DNA of 64,000 bases, taken from the NCBI GenBank assembly GCA_964536375.1, contig CAZHXF010000008.1, positions 1 to 64,000 on the forward strand, written 5' to 3'. This DNA is from Desulfuromonas sp964536375 (GTDB lineage Bacteria > Desulfobacterota > Desulfuromonadia > Desulfuromonadales > Desulfuromonadaceae). The translations under genes and the position numbers were made by a program. Below the pieces are notes generated by a model that saw nothing but the letters and a program-made list of their open reading frames with translations, made no database searches and had not been told where the DNA came from. Shown in pieces: positions 44,357-52,453 of this stretch; position 1 is the stretch's first letter; every line of letters starts with the position of its first letter.

Positions 44357-45838
44357 TTAAATGCCGAACCAGTTGAGAGGTTGTGGATTGTAATTCTGGA
44401 AAATATGCTTGACCTCGGTATATTCTTCCAGCCCTATCCGACCGAGTTCCCGGCCGAGGCCGGACTGCTTGTACCCGCCCCATGGTGCCTGGGTGAAGTA
44501 AACATTGAAATCATTTTCCCAGACGGTGCCGAAGCGCAGCCCCTTACTCATCCGGTGCATCCGGTCAGCGTCCCGGGTCCAGAAACCAGCTGCCAAACCA
44601 TAAATCGTACTGTTGGCCCGGCGTATCACCTCATCTTCGTCGGTAAAGACCTCTACAGTGATAACCGGGCCGAAAACTTCTTCCTGCACGATGCGCATGT
44701 CATTAGTACAGCCGGTAAACATGGTGGGCAGATAGAAAAATCCCTCCTGCAGTTCGGGAGCATCCGGCCGCTGACCGCCCAATTCGAGCCGAGCACCCTC
44801 TGCAATGGCGATGCGGACATAGTCCTCGACCTTGGCCAAGTGTTCCGCTGATACCAACGGTCCCATCTGAGTTCCCACGTCAAAGCCATTGCCGATGCGG
44901 ATTTTATCCATTCTAGCCTTGAGCCGAGCGACGAAACTGTCGTGAATCGACGCCTCGACCATCAGCCGGCAGCCGGCAGAGCAAATCTGTCCGGCATGGA
45001 AAAAGACGCCGTTCAAGGCGTAGTCGAGGGCGATGTCGAGATCGGCGTCGGCGAATATGATGTTGGGATTTTTGCCGCCCAGCTCCAGAGCAACCTTTTT
45101 CACATTAACGCTAGCGGCCCGCATGATCGTTTTGCCGGTCTGGATACTGCCGGTAAAGGATATCAAGTCAACCTCCAGGCTCTCCGCCATTTCTGCGCCG
45201 ACAGTGACGCCGGGACCGAGAACGATATTAACGACCCCCGCCGGGAATCCGGCCTCGATAGCCAGTTCTGTAACCTTGATCGTTGTCAGCGGGGTAATTT
45301 CACTCGGTTTCATTACCACGGTGCATCCGGCCGCCAAGGCCGGAGCCAGCTTCCACGACGCCTGCAGCAAGGGATAGTTCCACGGCGAGATCTGTCCGCA
45401 GACCCCAACCGGCTCGCGCACCACCCGGCTACTGGAATCAGGAATCGGCGAGGCAATAACTTCACCGCCATCTTTGTCAGCCAACCCCGCATAGTAACGG
45501 AATATACCGGCAATATCGTCCATGTCCCAGCGGCTCTCTTCGACCGTCTTGCCGGTATCAAGACTTTCCAGTTCCGCCAGTGTTTCCCGCTCCCGCTCGA
45601 TAAGTTCAGCCAGGCGGTAGAGTAGCTTTCCTCTCGCCGCGCCGCTTTGGTCCGACCAGACACCGCTATCGAAGGTCTGCCGCGCTGCCGCAATAGCAGC
45701 TTTGGCATCTGCGCGCCCCCCTTCGGCGACTTCAGCAATCACCTGCTGGTTGAATGGGTTGATGATCTGGCGAGTTTGTCCCGACTCGGCAGCGACCCAG
45801 CGACCAGCTATATACATTTTATGGCTAATTATACTCAT
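44357..45838 (-). CDS. betB: Betaine aldehyde dehydrogenase
   Basis: 493 residues, aldehyde dehydrogenase superfamily. Rossmann region ITPLTTIKVTELAIEAGFP, SFTGSIQTGKTIM, catalytic Glu in LELGGKNPNII, catalytic Cys in FFHAGQICSAGCRL, and C-terminal YGLAAGFWTRDADR plus PWGGYKQSGLGRELG. Oxidises betaine aldehyde to glycine betaine with NAD(P)+. Its ATG overlaps the betA stop by one base (TAATG), so the two steps from choline are translationally coupled. Substrate is inferred from betA and the transporter. Confidence 0.92.
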   Translation of the reverse strand: MSIISHKMYIAGRWVAAESGQTRQIINPFNQQVIAEVAEGGRADAKAAIAAARQTFDSGVWSDQSGAARGKLLYRLAELIERERETLAELESLDTGKTVEESRWDMDDIAGIFRYYAGLADKDGGEVIASPIPDSSSRVVREPVGVCGQISPWNYPLLQASWKLAPALAAGCTVVMKPSEITPLTTIKVTELAIEAGFPAGVVNIVLGPGVTVGAEMAESLEVDLISFTGSIQTGKTIMRAASVNVKKVALELGGKNPNIIFADADLDIALDYALNGVFFHAGQICSAGCRLMVEASIHDSFVARLKARMDKIRIGNGFDVGTQMGPLVSAEHLAKVEDYVRIAIAEGARLELGGQRPDAPELQEGFFYLPTMFTGCTNDMRIVQEEVFGPVITVEVFTDEDEVIRRANSTIYGLAAGFWTRDADRMHRMSKGLRFGTVWENDFNVYFTQAPWGGYKQSGLGRELGRIGLEEYTEVKHIFQNYNPQPLNWFGI

Positions 45839-47493
45839 TAATTCTGTTCCCCAGCCTCATGGCGATAAAAACCTGCTTGCCCAGGAGCTTCCTGAGCATT
45901 GCCGAGGATCAGATCGGCGGCTTTTTCCGCCACCATCATCACTGGAGCGTAAATGTTGCCATTGGTGATTGAGGGAAAGACCGAGGCATCGACCACCCGC
46001 AGGTTTTCCACCCCGTGCACCTTAAGATTGGCATCAACGACGGCCATCTCATCGTAACCCATTTTGCAGGTACAGCTGGGATGGTATGCACTCTCCCCTT
46101 CACGGGCGACAAAGTCGAGAATCTCTTCGTCGGTCTGCGCCTTAGAACCGGGGGACAATTCTTCGCCCCGCAGTCCATCGAAGGACTTTTGAGCGATGAT
46201 GTTGCGGGAACACTTGATAGCTTCGACCCATTCGCGCCGTTCCTGCTCGGTGGAAAGATAGTTGAAGAAGATCTCTGGATAATCCGAGGCTTGCTTCGAC
46301 GTTATCTTGACGTGGCCGCGCACATCGGTATTCATCGGCCCAACATGGAGTTGAAAACCGTGCCCCTGAGCTGGTGCCGAGCCATCGTAGCGGATAGCTA
46401 TCGGTAAAAAGTGAAACTGCAGGTTGGGATAGGCGACCTGCTCATTGCCACGAATAAAGCCTCCGGCTTCGAAATGATTGGTGGCTGCCACGCCTTTGCG
46501 GCGAAAGAGCCAGTCAAAACCAATTTTCGGCTGGTTGTACCACTTCAGCGCCGGGTATATGCTGACCGGCTTCGTACAGGCGTATTGGACATAGAGTTCC
46601 AGATGGTCCTGCAAGTTCTCGCCAACTCCGGGGAGGTTGTGAACCACATCGACACCGATGCTACTCAGATGTTCGGCATTACCGATGCCAGAGAGTTGCA
46701 ACAACTGCGGAGAGTTTATAGCCCCGCCGCAGGAGATGATTTCGCCGGCGTAAGCCCGACAGCTTTTGCCGCCACGGGTATATTCAACGCCGACCGCCTT
46801 TTTGCCTTCGAAAAGGATACGCGTCGCCATAGCCCGACACTGGACGGTGAGGTTCGAGCGGTTTTTAACCGGGTGGTAATAGGCGCGGGCGGCGCTTTGC
46901 CGGCGAGCACGGTAGATATTCTGATCGAAGCGGCCGAGCCCTTCCTGCTGAAAGCCGTTGACATCATCGGTAACAGGATAGCCGATCTGCTCACCGGCTT
47001 TAAAGAAGGCATCGAAAAGCGGATTGTCACATTCCGCCGTGGTCAGGGCAAGAGGACCGTTCGAACCGTGGTATTGGTCCGCACCATTCAGGCGAGTTTC
47101 AGCTTTTCTGAAGTAAGGCAGGCAATGGGCATAGTCCCAGATTTCGAGACCCTTGTTCTTGCTCCACTTTTCGTAATCCATAGCGTTACCGCGGATATAG
47201 ATCATCCCGTTGATAGAACTTGATCCGCCGAGAACCTTGCCGCGCGGATGGGCTATGCGACGATTGTTCATCTGCGGTTCAGGAGCCGATTCGTACAACC
47301 AGTTATAAGTTTTGTCGGTGAGAAGATAGGTTAGCGCGGCCGGCATGTGGATGCGAAAATCCCATTTGTAATCAGGCTTGCCTGCTTCAAGAACCAGTAC
47401 CCGGTGTTTCGGGTTAGCGCTCAGTCGGTTGGCCATTACGCTACCTGCAGAGCCACCGCCAATAACAATAAAGTCGTACTTCTGCTTGTCCAT
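45838..47493 (-). CDS. betA: Choline dehydrogenase (GMC oxidoreductase)
   Basis: 551 residues. FAD-binding FIVIGGGSAGSVMANRLS at the N-terminus, GMC signature PRGKVLGGSSSINGMIYIRGN, second signature GGAINSPQLLQLSGIG, and catalytic His in SAYHPSCTCKMG. These match the BetA group that oxidises choline to betaine aldehyde and passes electrons to the respiratory chain rather than O2. AAGGAG precedes the ATG. It is coupled to betB and preceded by the GntR-type regulator. Confidence 0.93.
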   Translation of the reverse strand: MDKQKYDFIVIGGGSAGSVMANRLSANPKHRVLVLEAGKPDYKWDFRIHMPAALTYLLTDKTYNWLYESAPEPQMNNRRIAHPRGKVLGGSSSINGMIYIRGNAMDYEKWSKNKGLEIWDYAHCLPYFRKAETRLNGADQYHGSNGPLALTTAECDNPLFDAFFKAGEQIGYPVTDDVNGFQQEGLGRFDQNIYRARRQSAARAYYHPVKNRSNLTVQCRAMATRILFEGKKAVGVEYTRGGKSCRAYAGEIISCGGAINSPQLLQLSGIGNAEHLSSIGVDVVHNLPGVGENLQDHLELYVQYACTKPVSIYPALKWYNQPKIGFDWLFRRKGVAATNHFEAGGFIRGNEQVAYPNLQFHFLPIAIRYDGSAPAQGHGFQLHVGPMNTDVRGHVKITSKQASDYPEIFFNYLSTEQERREWVEAIKCSRNIIAQKSFDGLRGEELSPGSKAQTDEEILDFVAREGESAYHPSCTCKMGYDEMAVVDANLKVHGVENLRVVDASVFPSITNGNIYAPVMMVAEKAADLILGNAQEAPGQAGFYRHEAGEQN

Positions 47494-47557
47494 AATCTAT
47501 TCTCCTTGTTGTTTTCAGCCGTTTTCATAAAGTGTTACGCTATCGGCTTGTCTCTGG

Positions 47558-48313
47558 TTATCGATCGATGGGGTTGCTGACCGGGTCGGTATCACTTACT
47601 TTTAGTACACAGCGTTCTAGCATAGCGTAGTGGGCACCGATGGAAGAAAGAGCTCGCAGCGGTTCATTGGCCGCAATATGACGGGCTGTTTCGACCCAGT
47701 TCATGGCTGTTTTTTGTTGATAGTCTGGGTCATCATACAAAGCGTAATCCTGAGAGCTGAATCCGAGTTGCAGAGCTTGCATGATCCACTCGAAAATCGG
47801 ATTGTGGGTCATCCGAGCCAGATCGATGTTCAGTTCGCGATCCAGCTCTCCCAGCGCAGCCATATCCGGTTCTGGCTGGCTAAGGTACTCCATTAGTTTT
47901 TCAGCTTGTGCCACCAGCCGCTGCTTTTCGGCGGCATCAGCTCGAGCAATCGCCAAAGTGGTAATGGTGCGGTCGATGCTTTCGCGAAATTCAGCGATAT
48001 AGGTAAGTCCGACGTGATGCTGCTTCAAAAATAGAGCCAGAGATTCGCTGACATTAGCAACATCGACCTGCTTTACGTAGGCCCCGCCCTTAGCTCCTTT
48101 GCGGATTTCGATCAGACCCTTTTGCTTGAGGGCACGCACGGCTTCCCGGATAACGCCGCGGCCGGTTTTAAACTGTGCCTGTAGCTCCCGCTCACTGGGA
48201 AGACCTTCCCCGGGAAGAATCTTTTCGCCCAGGATAGCTGCTTCGATCTGCAGAGCCACATCCTCACCAGCGCGACCGGCTCGAGCCGGGATAAATAATG
48301 CTTTCGTAATCAT
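47558..48313 (-). CDS. GntR-family transcriptional regulator (FadR/FCD type)
   Basis: 251 residues. N-terminal winged helix (~12-80: LPSERELQAQFKTGRGVIREAVRALKQKGLIEIRKGAKGG) and a C-terminal all-helical FCD ligand domain (~95-235) with Asp/His residues typical of metal-assisted ligand binding (ELDRELNIDLARMTHNPIF). Choline operons in many proteobacteria use the TetR protein BetI; none is seen here, so this protein probably takes that role. Two identical-core palindromes upstream look like its operators. Same strand as betA, 64 bases apart. Confidence 0.9.
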   Translation of the reverse strand: MITKALFIPARAGRAGEDVALQIEAAILGEKILPGEGLPSERELQAQFKTGRGVIREAVRALKQKGLIEIRKGAKGGAYVKQVDVANVSESLALFLKQHHVGLTYIAEFRESIDRTITTLAIARADAAEKQRLVAQAEKLMEYLSQPEPDMAALGELDRELNIDLARMTHNPIFEWIMQALQLGFSSQDYALYDDPDYQQKTAMNWVETARHIAANEPLRALSSIGAHYAMLERCVLKVSDTDPVSNPIDR

Positions 48314-48338
48314 AAACTACCTGTCTCCAACCCATGAA

Positions 48339-48349
48339 TGGTACTACCA
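48339..48349. promoter_or_regulatory. Operator-like palindrome 1 (TGGTACTACCA)
   Basis: An 11-base palindrome, TGGT-n3-ACCA, 26 bases upstream of the GntR-type regulator start. This is the style of site bound by FadR/FCD regulators such as PdhR and LldR. A second copy lies 138 bases further upstream. Confidence 0.6.
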
Positions 48350-48476
48350 AGAAAACAAAAAAGACAAAGATCTCCATCGTTTACCGATCAGAAATCGGCA
48401 TAACCCCCCTTTTATTAGACTTTTTCCTGTCTGGATTGCCCTTGCGATAAATAATGCGATTAAGATAGCCGAGCAA

Positions 48477-48487
48477 TGGTAGTACCA
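48477..48487. promoter_or_regulatory. Operator-like palindrome 2 (TGGTAGTACCA)
   Basis: Second copy of the TGGT-n3-ACCA palindrome, 138 bases (about 13 helical turns) from the first. A TTGGTA overlapping this site and a weak -10 (TCTTAA) on the minus strand could be a regulator promoter, but that is uncertain. Confidence 0.6.
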
Positions 48488-48645
48488 ATACTAGGGTGTC
48501 TGACTGTATATGTCAACCCCCCCTCTAAACGGTGGAGGTCGATTGTAATCTAAAGTGTTGAGCATAATAATGCACCACCCCACAGCCTATTTATCCCATC
48601 AGGGTAAACAACTTAACTAGATATAACTGCTTGGTTAATCAGTAA

Positions 48646-48849
48646 AATGAGCTACATTGTTTTGCGCGCAAAATATCCATCCACATCATCGCCCCGACAA
48701 AACAGCAACCAGAAGAACCAACGCTACACCCCCACGAAAAACTTTTCAAAGTTCGCCTTGAGTCTATTTGCGATCCAGCCAATTCGTTGACTAAATGGGC
48801 AGATCGCATAAAATGAAACAGTCTAGATAAATAATTTACCGGACAGAGT
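48646..48849 (+). pseudogene. Decayed IS5-like transposase N-terminal fragment
   Basis: Reading the + strand from just after a TAA at 48643, codons give EKLFKVRLESICDPANSLTK then WADRIK, a TGA, NSLDK, a TAA and F. This matches the N-terminal helix of IS5-type transposases (pattern LFR-x-RLE...HPLV-LAD-x-IDW...DK-EF), with the stops sitting where Trp and Glu codons would be expected. There is no start codon and no later conserved transposase block in frame. It marks old mobile-element activity at the upstream edge of the choline block. Family assignment is by eye. Confidence 0.55.
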
Positions 48850-49364
48850 ATGCAGCGCATACTTAAATATGCGACTTACCTGGATTGAGAGGTATCTGGT
48901 GAGTATGGGCTGCAGGGGAGATCGGTGGCGCAACTCCCACTGAGAGGTTCTGCGCAGCAGCCAAAGACTCACCATATACGAGGAGGTACGAGAAAAAACT
49001 ACGACCCGACAAATGAGCATTATCGCAATGCCAATTATCGGGTCGATTTGGAGGTCCATAGATTGTAGTGATTTTTTTTTAATCACCCTGTCCGCAGAAT
49101 AATACTGAAGGCACTGGACCTTTTGCTAAATATCAAAATAGCTACCTGCTGAGCCGGAGACACCAACTGTCAGCTTCTGCGTAATACATTTATTACTGTC
49201 CGATAAGCCCTTATAAAACTCTTCAAAATCCAGTAATCGTCATTCCCACGCAGGCGGGTATCCAGAGGTTTTCTGGGTTCACCAAAAAGCTGGATCCCCG
49301 TTTTCACGAGGATGACGACTTTTGCAAGTGGCTATGGTATATGAGCTTTTAAACGATAGACCGT
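48850..49364. other. Long non-coding stretch with hairpins downstream of aldolase
   Basis: About 515 bases with no intact gene. A hairpin with outer arms CGACCCGA/TCGGGTCG and inner GCATT/AATGC lies at 49002-49045. A degenerate long inverted repeat lies at 49238-49317 (separate entry). The rest may hold more decayed mobile DNA; I see nothing else I can support. Confidence 0.45.
49238..49317. repeat. Degenerate dispersed-type inverted repeat
   Basis: The ends CGTCATTCCCACGC and TTCACGAGGATGACG, and the inner segments TATCCAG and CTGGATCCC, form an imperfect ~28-bp inverted repeat around a 24-base centre. This CGTCATTCCC...GGAATGACG pattern is a widely dispersed proteobacterial intergenic repeat type. 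It sits just downstream of the aldolase gene and may also serve as its terminator. Confidence 0.6.
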
Positions 49365-50345
49365 TTATGCTTTACCAGCGCTACCTAACACAAACTCATT
49401 CTTGTGCTTCATTAGCGCAACGAGTTCGGTGCGTGCTGCACCTAGATATTTACGTGGGTCAAATTCTTCGGGATTGTTAGCTAAAAATTCACGTATTTTT
49501 GCGGTCATTGCCAAACGACCATCAGAATCTATATTTATCTTACACACAGCACTTTTGGCAGCTTGGCGCAATTGCTCTTCAGGTACACCAACTGCACCAT
49601 CCATTTTGCCACCATATTGGTTAATAAGTTGAACATACTTTTGCACCACGCTGGAAGCTCCGTGCAACACAATGGGAAATCCAGGAATACGTCGTTCCAC
49701 TTCAGAGAGGATATCAAAACGTAGCGGTGGCACCTCTTCACCGGGGGCTAACTTAAATTTATACGCACCGTGGCTGGTGCCAATAGAGATAGCCAGCGAA
49801 TCTACTCCGGTTTTAGCAACAAAATCTTCCACTTCATCAGGCTGAGTATAGTGCGATTTTTCGGCCACAACCTCATCCTCGATTCCAGCTAAAACTCCGA
49901 GTTCAGCCTCAACAGTTACATCAAACTGATGGGCATACTCAACCACCTGACGCGTTAACGCCACATTATCCGCATAGTTGAGATGCGAACCATCGATCAT
50001 AACCGAAGAGAATCCATTGTCGACACAGGTCTTGCACAACTCGAAGGTGGCACCGTGATCAAGATGCAAACACACCGGAATATCCGAACCCATTTCGCGT
50101 ATCATAGCGATAGCGCCTGCTGCCATTCCCCGCAACATCGCACCATTAGCGTAGTTACGCGCGCCATTGCTTACCTGTACTATAACCGGAGAATTAGTTT
50201 CGCTGCAGGCCATAACAATGGCCTGCAATTGCTCCATATTGTTAAAATTGTAAGCTGGAATTGCATAGCCACCGTGAACGGCTTTAGCGAACATTTCACG
50301 GCTATTAACTAGACCAAGTTCGCTGTAGTGAATCTTGTTTTCCAT
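49365..50345 (-). CDS. fba: Class II fructose-bisphosphate aldolase
   Basis: 326 residues from ATG 50345 (GGAG eight bases upstream). Zn and catalytic residues in CLHLDHGATFELCK, VMIDGSHL, VEAELGVLAG, SIGTSHGAYKF and VLHGASSVV; NINIDSDGR-like INIDSDGRLAMT near the end. Cleaves or forms fructose 1,6-bisphosphate in glycolysis/gluconeogenesis. It is divergent from the long GAPDH gene across ~285 bases, placing two consecutive glycolytic enzymes back to back. Confidence 0.95.
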   Translation of the reverse strand: MENKIHYSELGLVNSREMFAKAVHGGYAIPAYNFNNMEQLQAIVMACSETNSPVIVQVSNGARNYANGAMLRGMAAGAIAMIREMGSDIPVCLHLDHGATFELCKTCVDNGFSSVMIDGSHLNYADNVALTRQVVEYAHQFDVTVEAELGVLAGIEDEVVAEKSHYTQPDEVEDFVAKTGVDSLAISIGTSHGAYKFKLAPGEEVPPLRFDILSEVERRIPGFPIVLHGASSVVQKYVQLINQYGGKMDGAVGVPEEQLRQAAKSAVCKINIDSDGRLAMTAKIREFLANNPEEFDPRKYLGAARTELVALMKHKNEFVLGSAGKA

Positions 50346-50631
50346 AGCATATTCTCCCAAAATTTGAATTAGTTAACCATGTCCATAATTACTTTTAATA
50401 TCAGCGCTATCACTTAATGTCCAGCGCTAAGTAACTTAAGCAATAATACCTCCATCCTTTAATCAATTGACTTGTTTAACATACACTCAACGACACTTAT
50501 TATCTATCCTTGTAAACATGGATATTTTCCATTAGGATGCGGAGAATTTAAGGTGGGTAAGTAACTGAAGAACAGCGGCTTGTTCTGCAATAGCAACAAA
50601 ACCATAACCGATTCTACAAAGGGACCTGAGC
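50346..50631. other. Divergent promoter region between aldolase and GAPDH
   Basis: About 285 bases, AT-rich. A short inverted repeat AGCGCT/AGCGCT lies near 50403-50427. No coding remnant. Promoters for both glycolytic genes should be here; I cannot single one out with confidence. Confidence 0.4.
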
Positions 50632-52077
50632 ATGGATTGTAACAAACCGGAGCAGTATTTCAATGACTGGACTCAACGACTTGACCTAGCAGAGAGCATG
50701 GGGCCAATCATTGGCAGCCTTTACCGTCATCATGGAGTCAATGTCAGCATTTATGGGCGCAGTTTGGTAAATCGTACCCCGCTTGGTATCCTGCGCGCCC
50801 ACCGTTTTGCCCGCCTCATTCTGGACAGCGAGATTTCAGTGCGCGACAGTTTTCCACTGCTGAAAGCCATGAGTAAACTAGATTTAGCTCCAGGCAAAAT
50901 AGACGTTGGCAAGCTCACCGTACGCTATCAGGCACAGGACGTTGGTGGCACAGTTGAAGACTTCGTCAAGCAGGAGTTAGCCAGCCTCAACACCGGACTT
51001 AGTTCGGTTTTGAATGAACCACGCGATGTTGTACTCTATGGTTTTGGTCGCATTGGGCGCTTGCTAGCGCGCATACTGATAGAACAGACCGCCGGTGGTG
51101 ACAAGCTGCGCGTGCGCGCGGCGGTGGTTCGTAAAGGTGGTCCAGACGACTTGGTTAAACGTGCCAGCCTGTTGCGCCGCGATTCCGTGCACGGTCGTTT
51201 TCAGGGAGTTATCAAGGTTGACAGTGAGGAAAACGCCATCATAGCTAATGGCAACATGATCCGCATCATCTATGCCGATTCCCCTGACAGCATTGATTAC
51301 ACCCAGTACGGTATTAAAGATGCCATCCTCATCGACAACACCGGCAAATGGCGCGACCGTGAAGGTTTAGGGTTGCACCTTAAAACCAAGGGGGTAAACA
51401 AAGTTATCCTTACCGCTCCAGGCAAAGACGATATCCCTAACATAGTATTTGGCGTCAACAACGAGCTAATCTCCAGCACGGAAAATATTTACTCTGCTGC
51501 CAGTTGCACCACCAACGCCATAGTACCAATACTAAAAGCAGTAAACGATAAATTTGGCGTATTCAAGGGGCACGTTGAGACCTGCCACTCTTATACCAAT
51601 GATCAGAACCTGATTGATAATTACCACAATGGCAACCGCCGCGGGCGCAGTGCGGCACTAAATATGGTAATAACCGAAACAGGTGCCGCAAAAGCGGTAG
51701 CTAAGGCATTGCCAGAATTGGCAGGCAAACTAACCGGCAACGCAATTCGCGTGCCTACGCCTAACGTCTCCATGGCCATGCTGAATCTGACACTGAATCA
51801 GGAAACTACAGTCGAAGAGCTCAACACCTATCTGCGCGATATGTCGCTTGATTCACCGTTACAGGATCAAATCGATTACACCAAGTCTCCAGATGTGGTA
51901 TCCACCGACTTCGTTGGTTCAAAATTTGCTGGTATTGTCGATTCGCTAGCCACTATCGTCGATGGCGACCGCTGCGTGCTCTATGTCTGGTATGACAATG
52001 AATATGGCTACAGCAATCAGGTGGTTGGCTTGGTTAAGGAAATTGTCGGTCTTAACTTACCTACCCTGCCCCGCTAA
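50632..52077 (+). CDS. Long-form glyceraldehyde-3-phosphate dehydrogenase
   Basis: 481 residues against ~335 in standard GAPDH. The first ~125 (DWTQRLDLAESMGPIIGSLYRHHGVNVS...) are an extension found in a separate GAPDH group. The catalytic body starts at VVLYGFGRIGRLLARIL (NAD site). Catalytic Cys in SAASCTTNAIVPIL, His in ETCHSYTNDQNL, and RVPTPNVSMAMLNL and YDNEYGYSNQVVG follow. Converts glyceraldehyde-3-phosphate to 1,3-bisphosphoglycerate. Direction (glycolytic or gluconeogenic) and coenzyme preference cannot be read. Confidence 0.93.
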   Translation: MDCNKPEQYFNDWTQRLDLAESMGPIIGSLYRHHGVNVSIYGRSLVNRTPLGILRAHRFARLILDSEISVRDSFPLLKAMSKLDLAPGKIDVGKLTVRYQAQDVGGTVEDFVKQELASLNTGLSSVLNEPRDVVLYGFGRIGRLLARILIEQTAGGDKLRVRAAVVRKGGPDDLVKRASLLRRDSVHGRFQGVIKVDSEENAIIANGNMIRIIYADSPDSIDYTQYGIKDAILIDNTGKWRDREGLGLHLKTKGVNKVILTAPGKDDIPNIVFGVNNELISSTENIYSAASCTTNAIVPILKAVNDKFGVFKGHVETCHSYTNDQNLIDNYHNGNRRGRSAALNMVITETGAAKAVAKALPELAGKLTGNAIRVPTPNVSMAMLNLTLNQETTVEELNTYLRDMSLDSPLQDQIDYTKSPDVVSTDFVGSKFAGIVDSLATIVDGDRCVLYVWYDNEYGYSNQVVGLVKEIVGLNLPTLPR

Positions 52078-52113
52078 GCGGGTCAATGTGCTAACAGACT
52101 AGAAATAAAACAC

Positions 52114-52147
52114 AAAAAGGGGAGCCGTTAACACGGCTCCCCTTTTT
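52114..52147. terminator. Bidirectional terminator between GAPDH and rpsU
   Basis: AGGGGAGCCGT (52118-52128) and ACGGCTCCCCT (52133-52143) pair around TAAC, flanked by five A and five T. It fits both the GAPDH (+) and rpsU (-) transcripts. Confidence 0.92.
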
Positions 52148-52171
52148 CTTAACCTATGATGACTGAGGTGA

Positions 52172-52366
52172 TCAGTCTACACGCATCAAACGCTGCTTCT
52201 TACGCAAACGACGTTGTGCTTCTTTCTCTTTACGTTTACGCTTCACGCTTGGCTTTTCGTAAAATTTACGCTGCTTCATTTCACGAAAAAGTCCTTCCTG
52301 CTGCAGCTTACGCTTGAGCACGCGGATCGCTTTTTCAACGTTGTTATCAAGAACTTGAATTTCCAC
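52172..52366 (-). CDS. rpsU: 30S ribosomal protein S21
   Basis: 64 residues from GTG 52366, with GGGGTG seven bases upstream. Family pattern VEIQVLDNNVEKAIRVLKRK, then GLFREMKQRKFYEKPSVKRK and a very basic RLRKKQRL tail. S21 sits near the anti-Shine-Dalgarno and helps initiation. The gene is alone here, not in an rpsU-dnaG-rpoD group. Confidence 0.95.
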   Translation of the reverse strand: MEIQVLDNNVEKAIRVLKRKLQQEGLFREMKQRKFYEKPSVKRKRKEKEAQRRLRKKQRLMRVD

Positions 52367-52453
52367 TAACAATCACCCCACTTTCAATAAACTATTTACT
52401 CTGCCAAAGCAGAATGCGAACCATAGCTATGCGCTTGACAAATGTCAAGCCAT

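Noticed and set aside
45033..45625. Long + strand frames antisense to betB and betA
   Set aside because: They are mirror frames of GC-rich dehydrogenase genes with clear motifs on the other strand.
48823..49086. 87-codon minus-strand frame behind the regulator
   Set aside because: No recognisable family, no ribosome-binding site, and it overlaps the + strand transposase remnant and a hairpin; probably a chance frame.
49238..49317. CRISPR-like repeat
   Set aside because: Only one inverted-repeat unit is present, with no regular spacers or cas genes; it fits a dispersed intergenic repeat.
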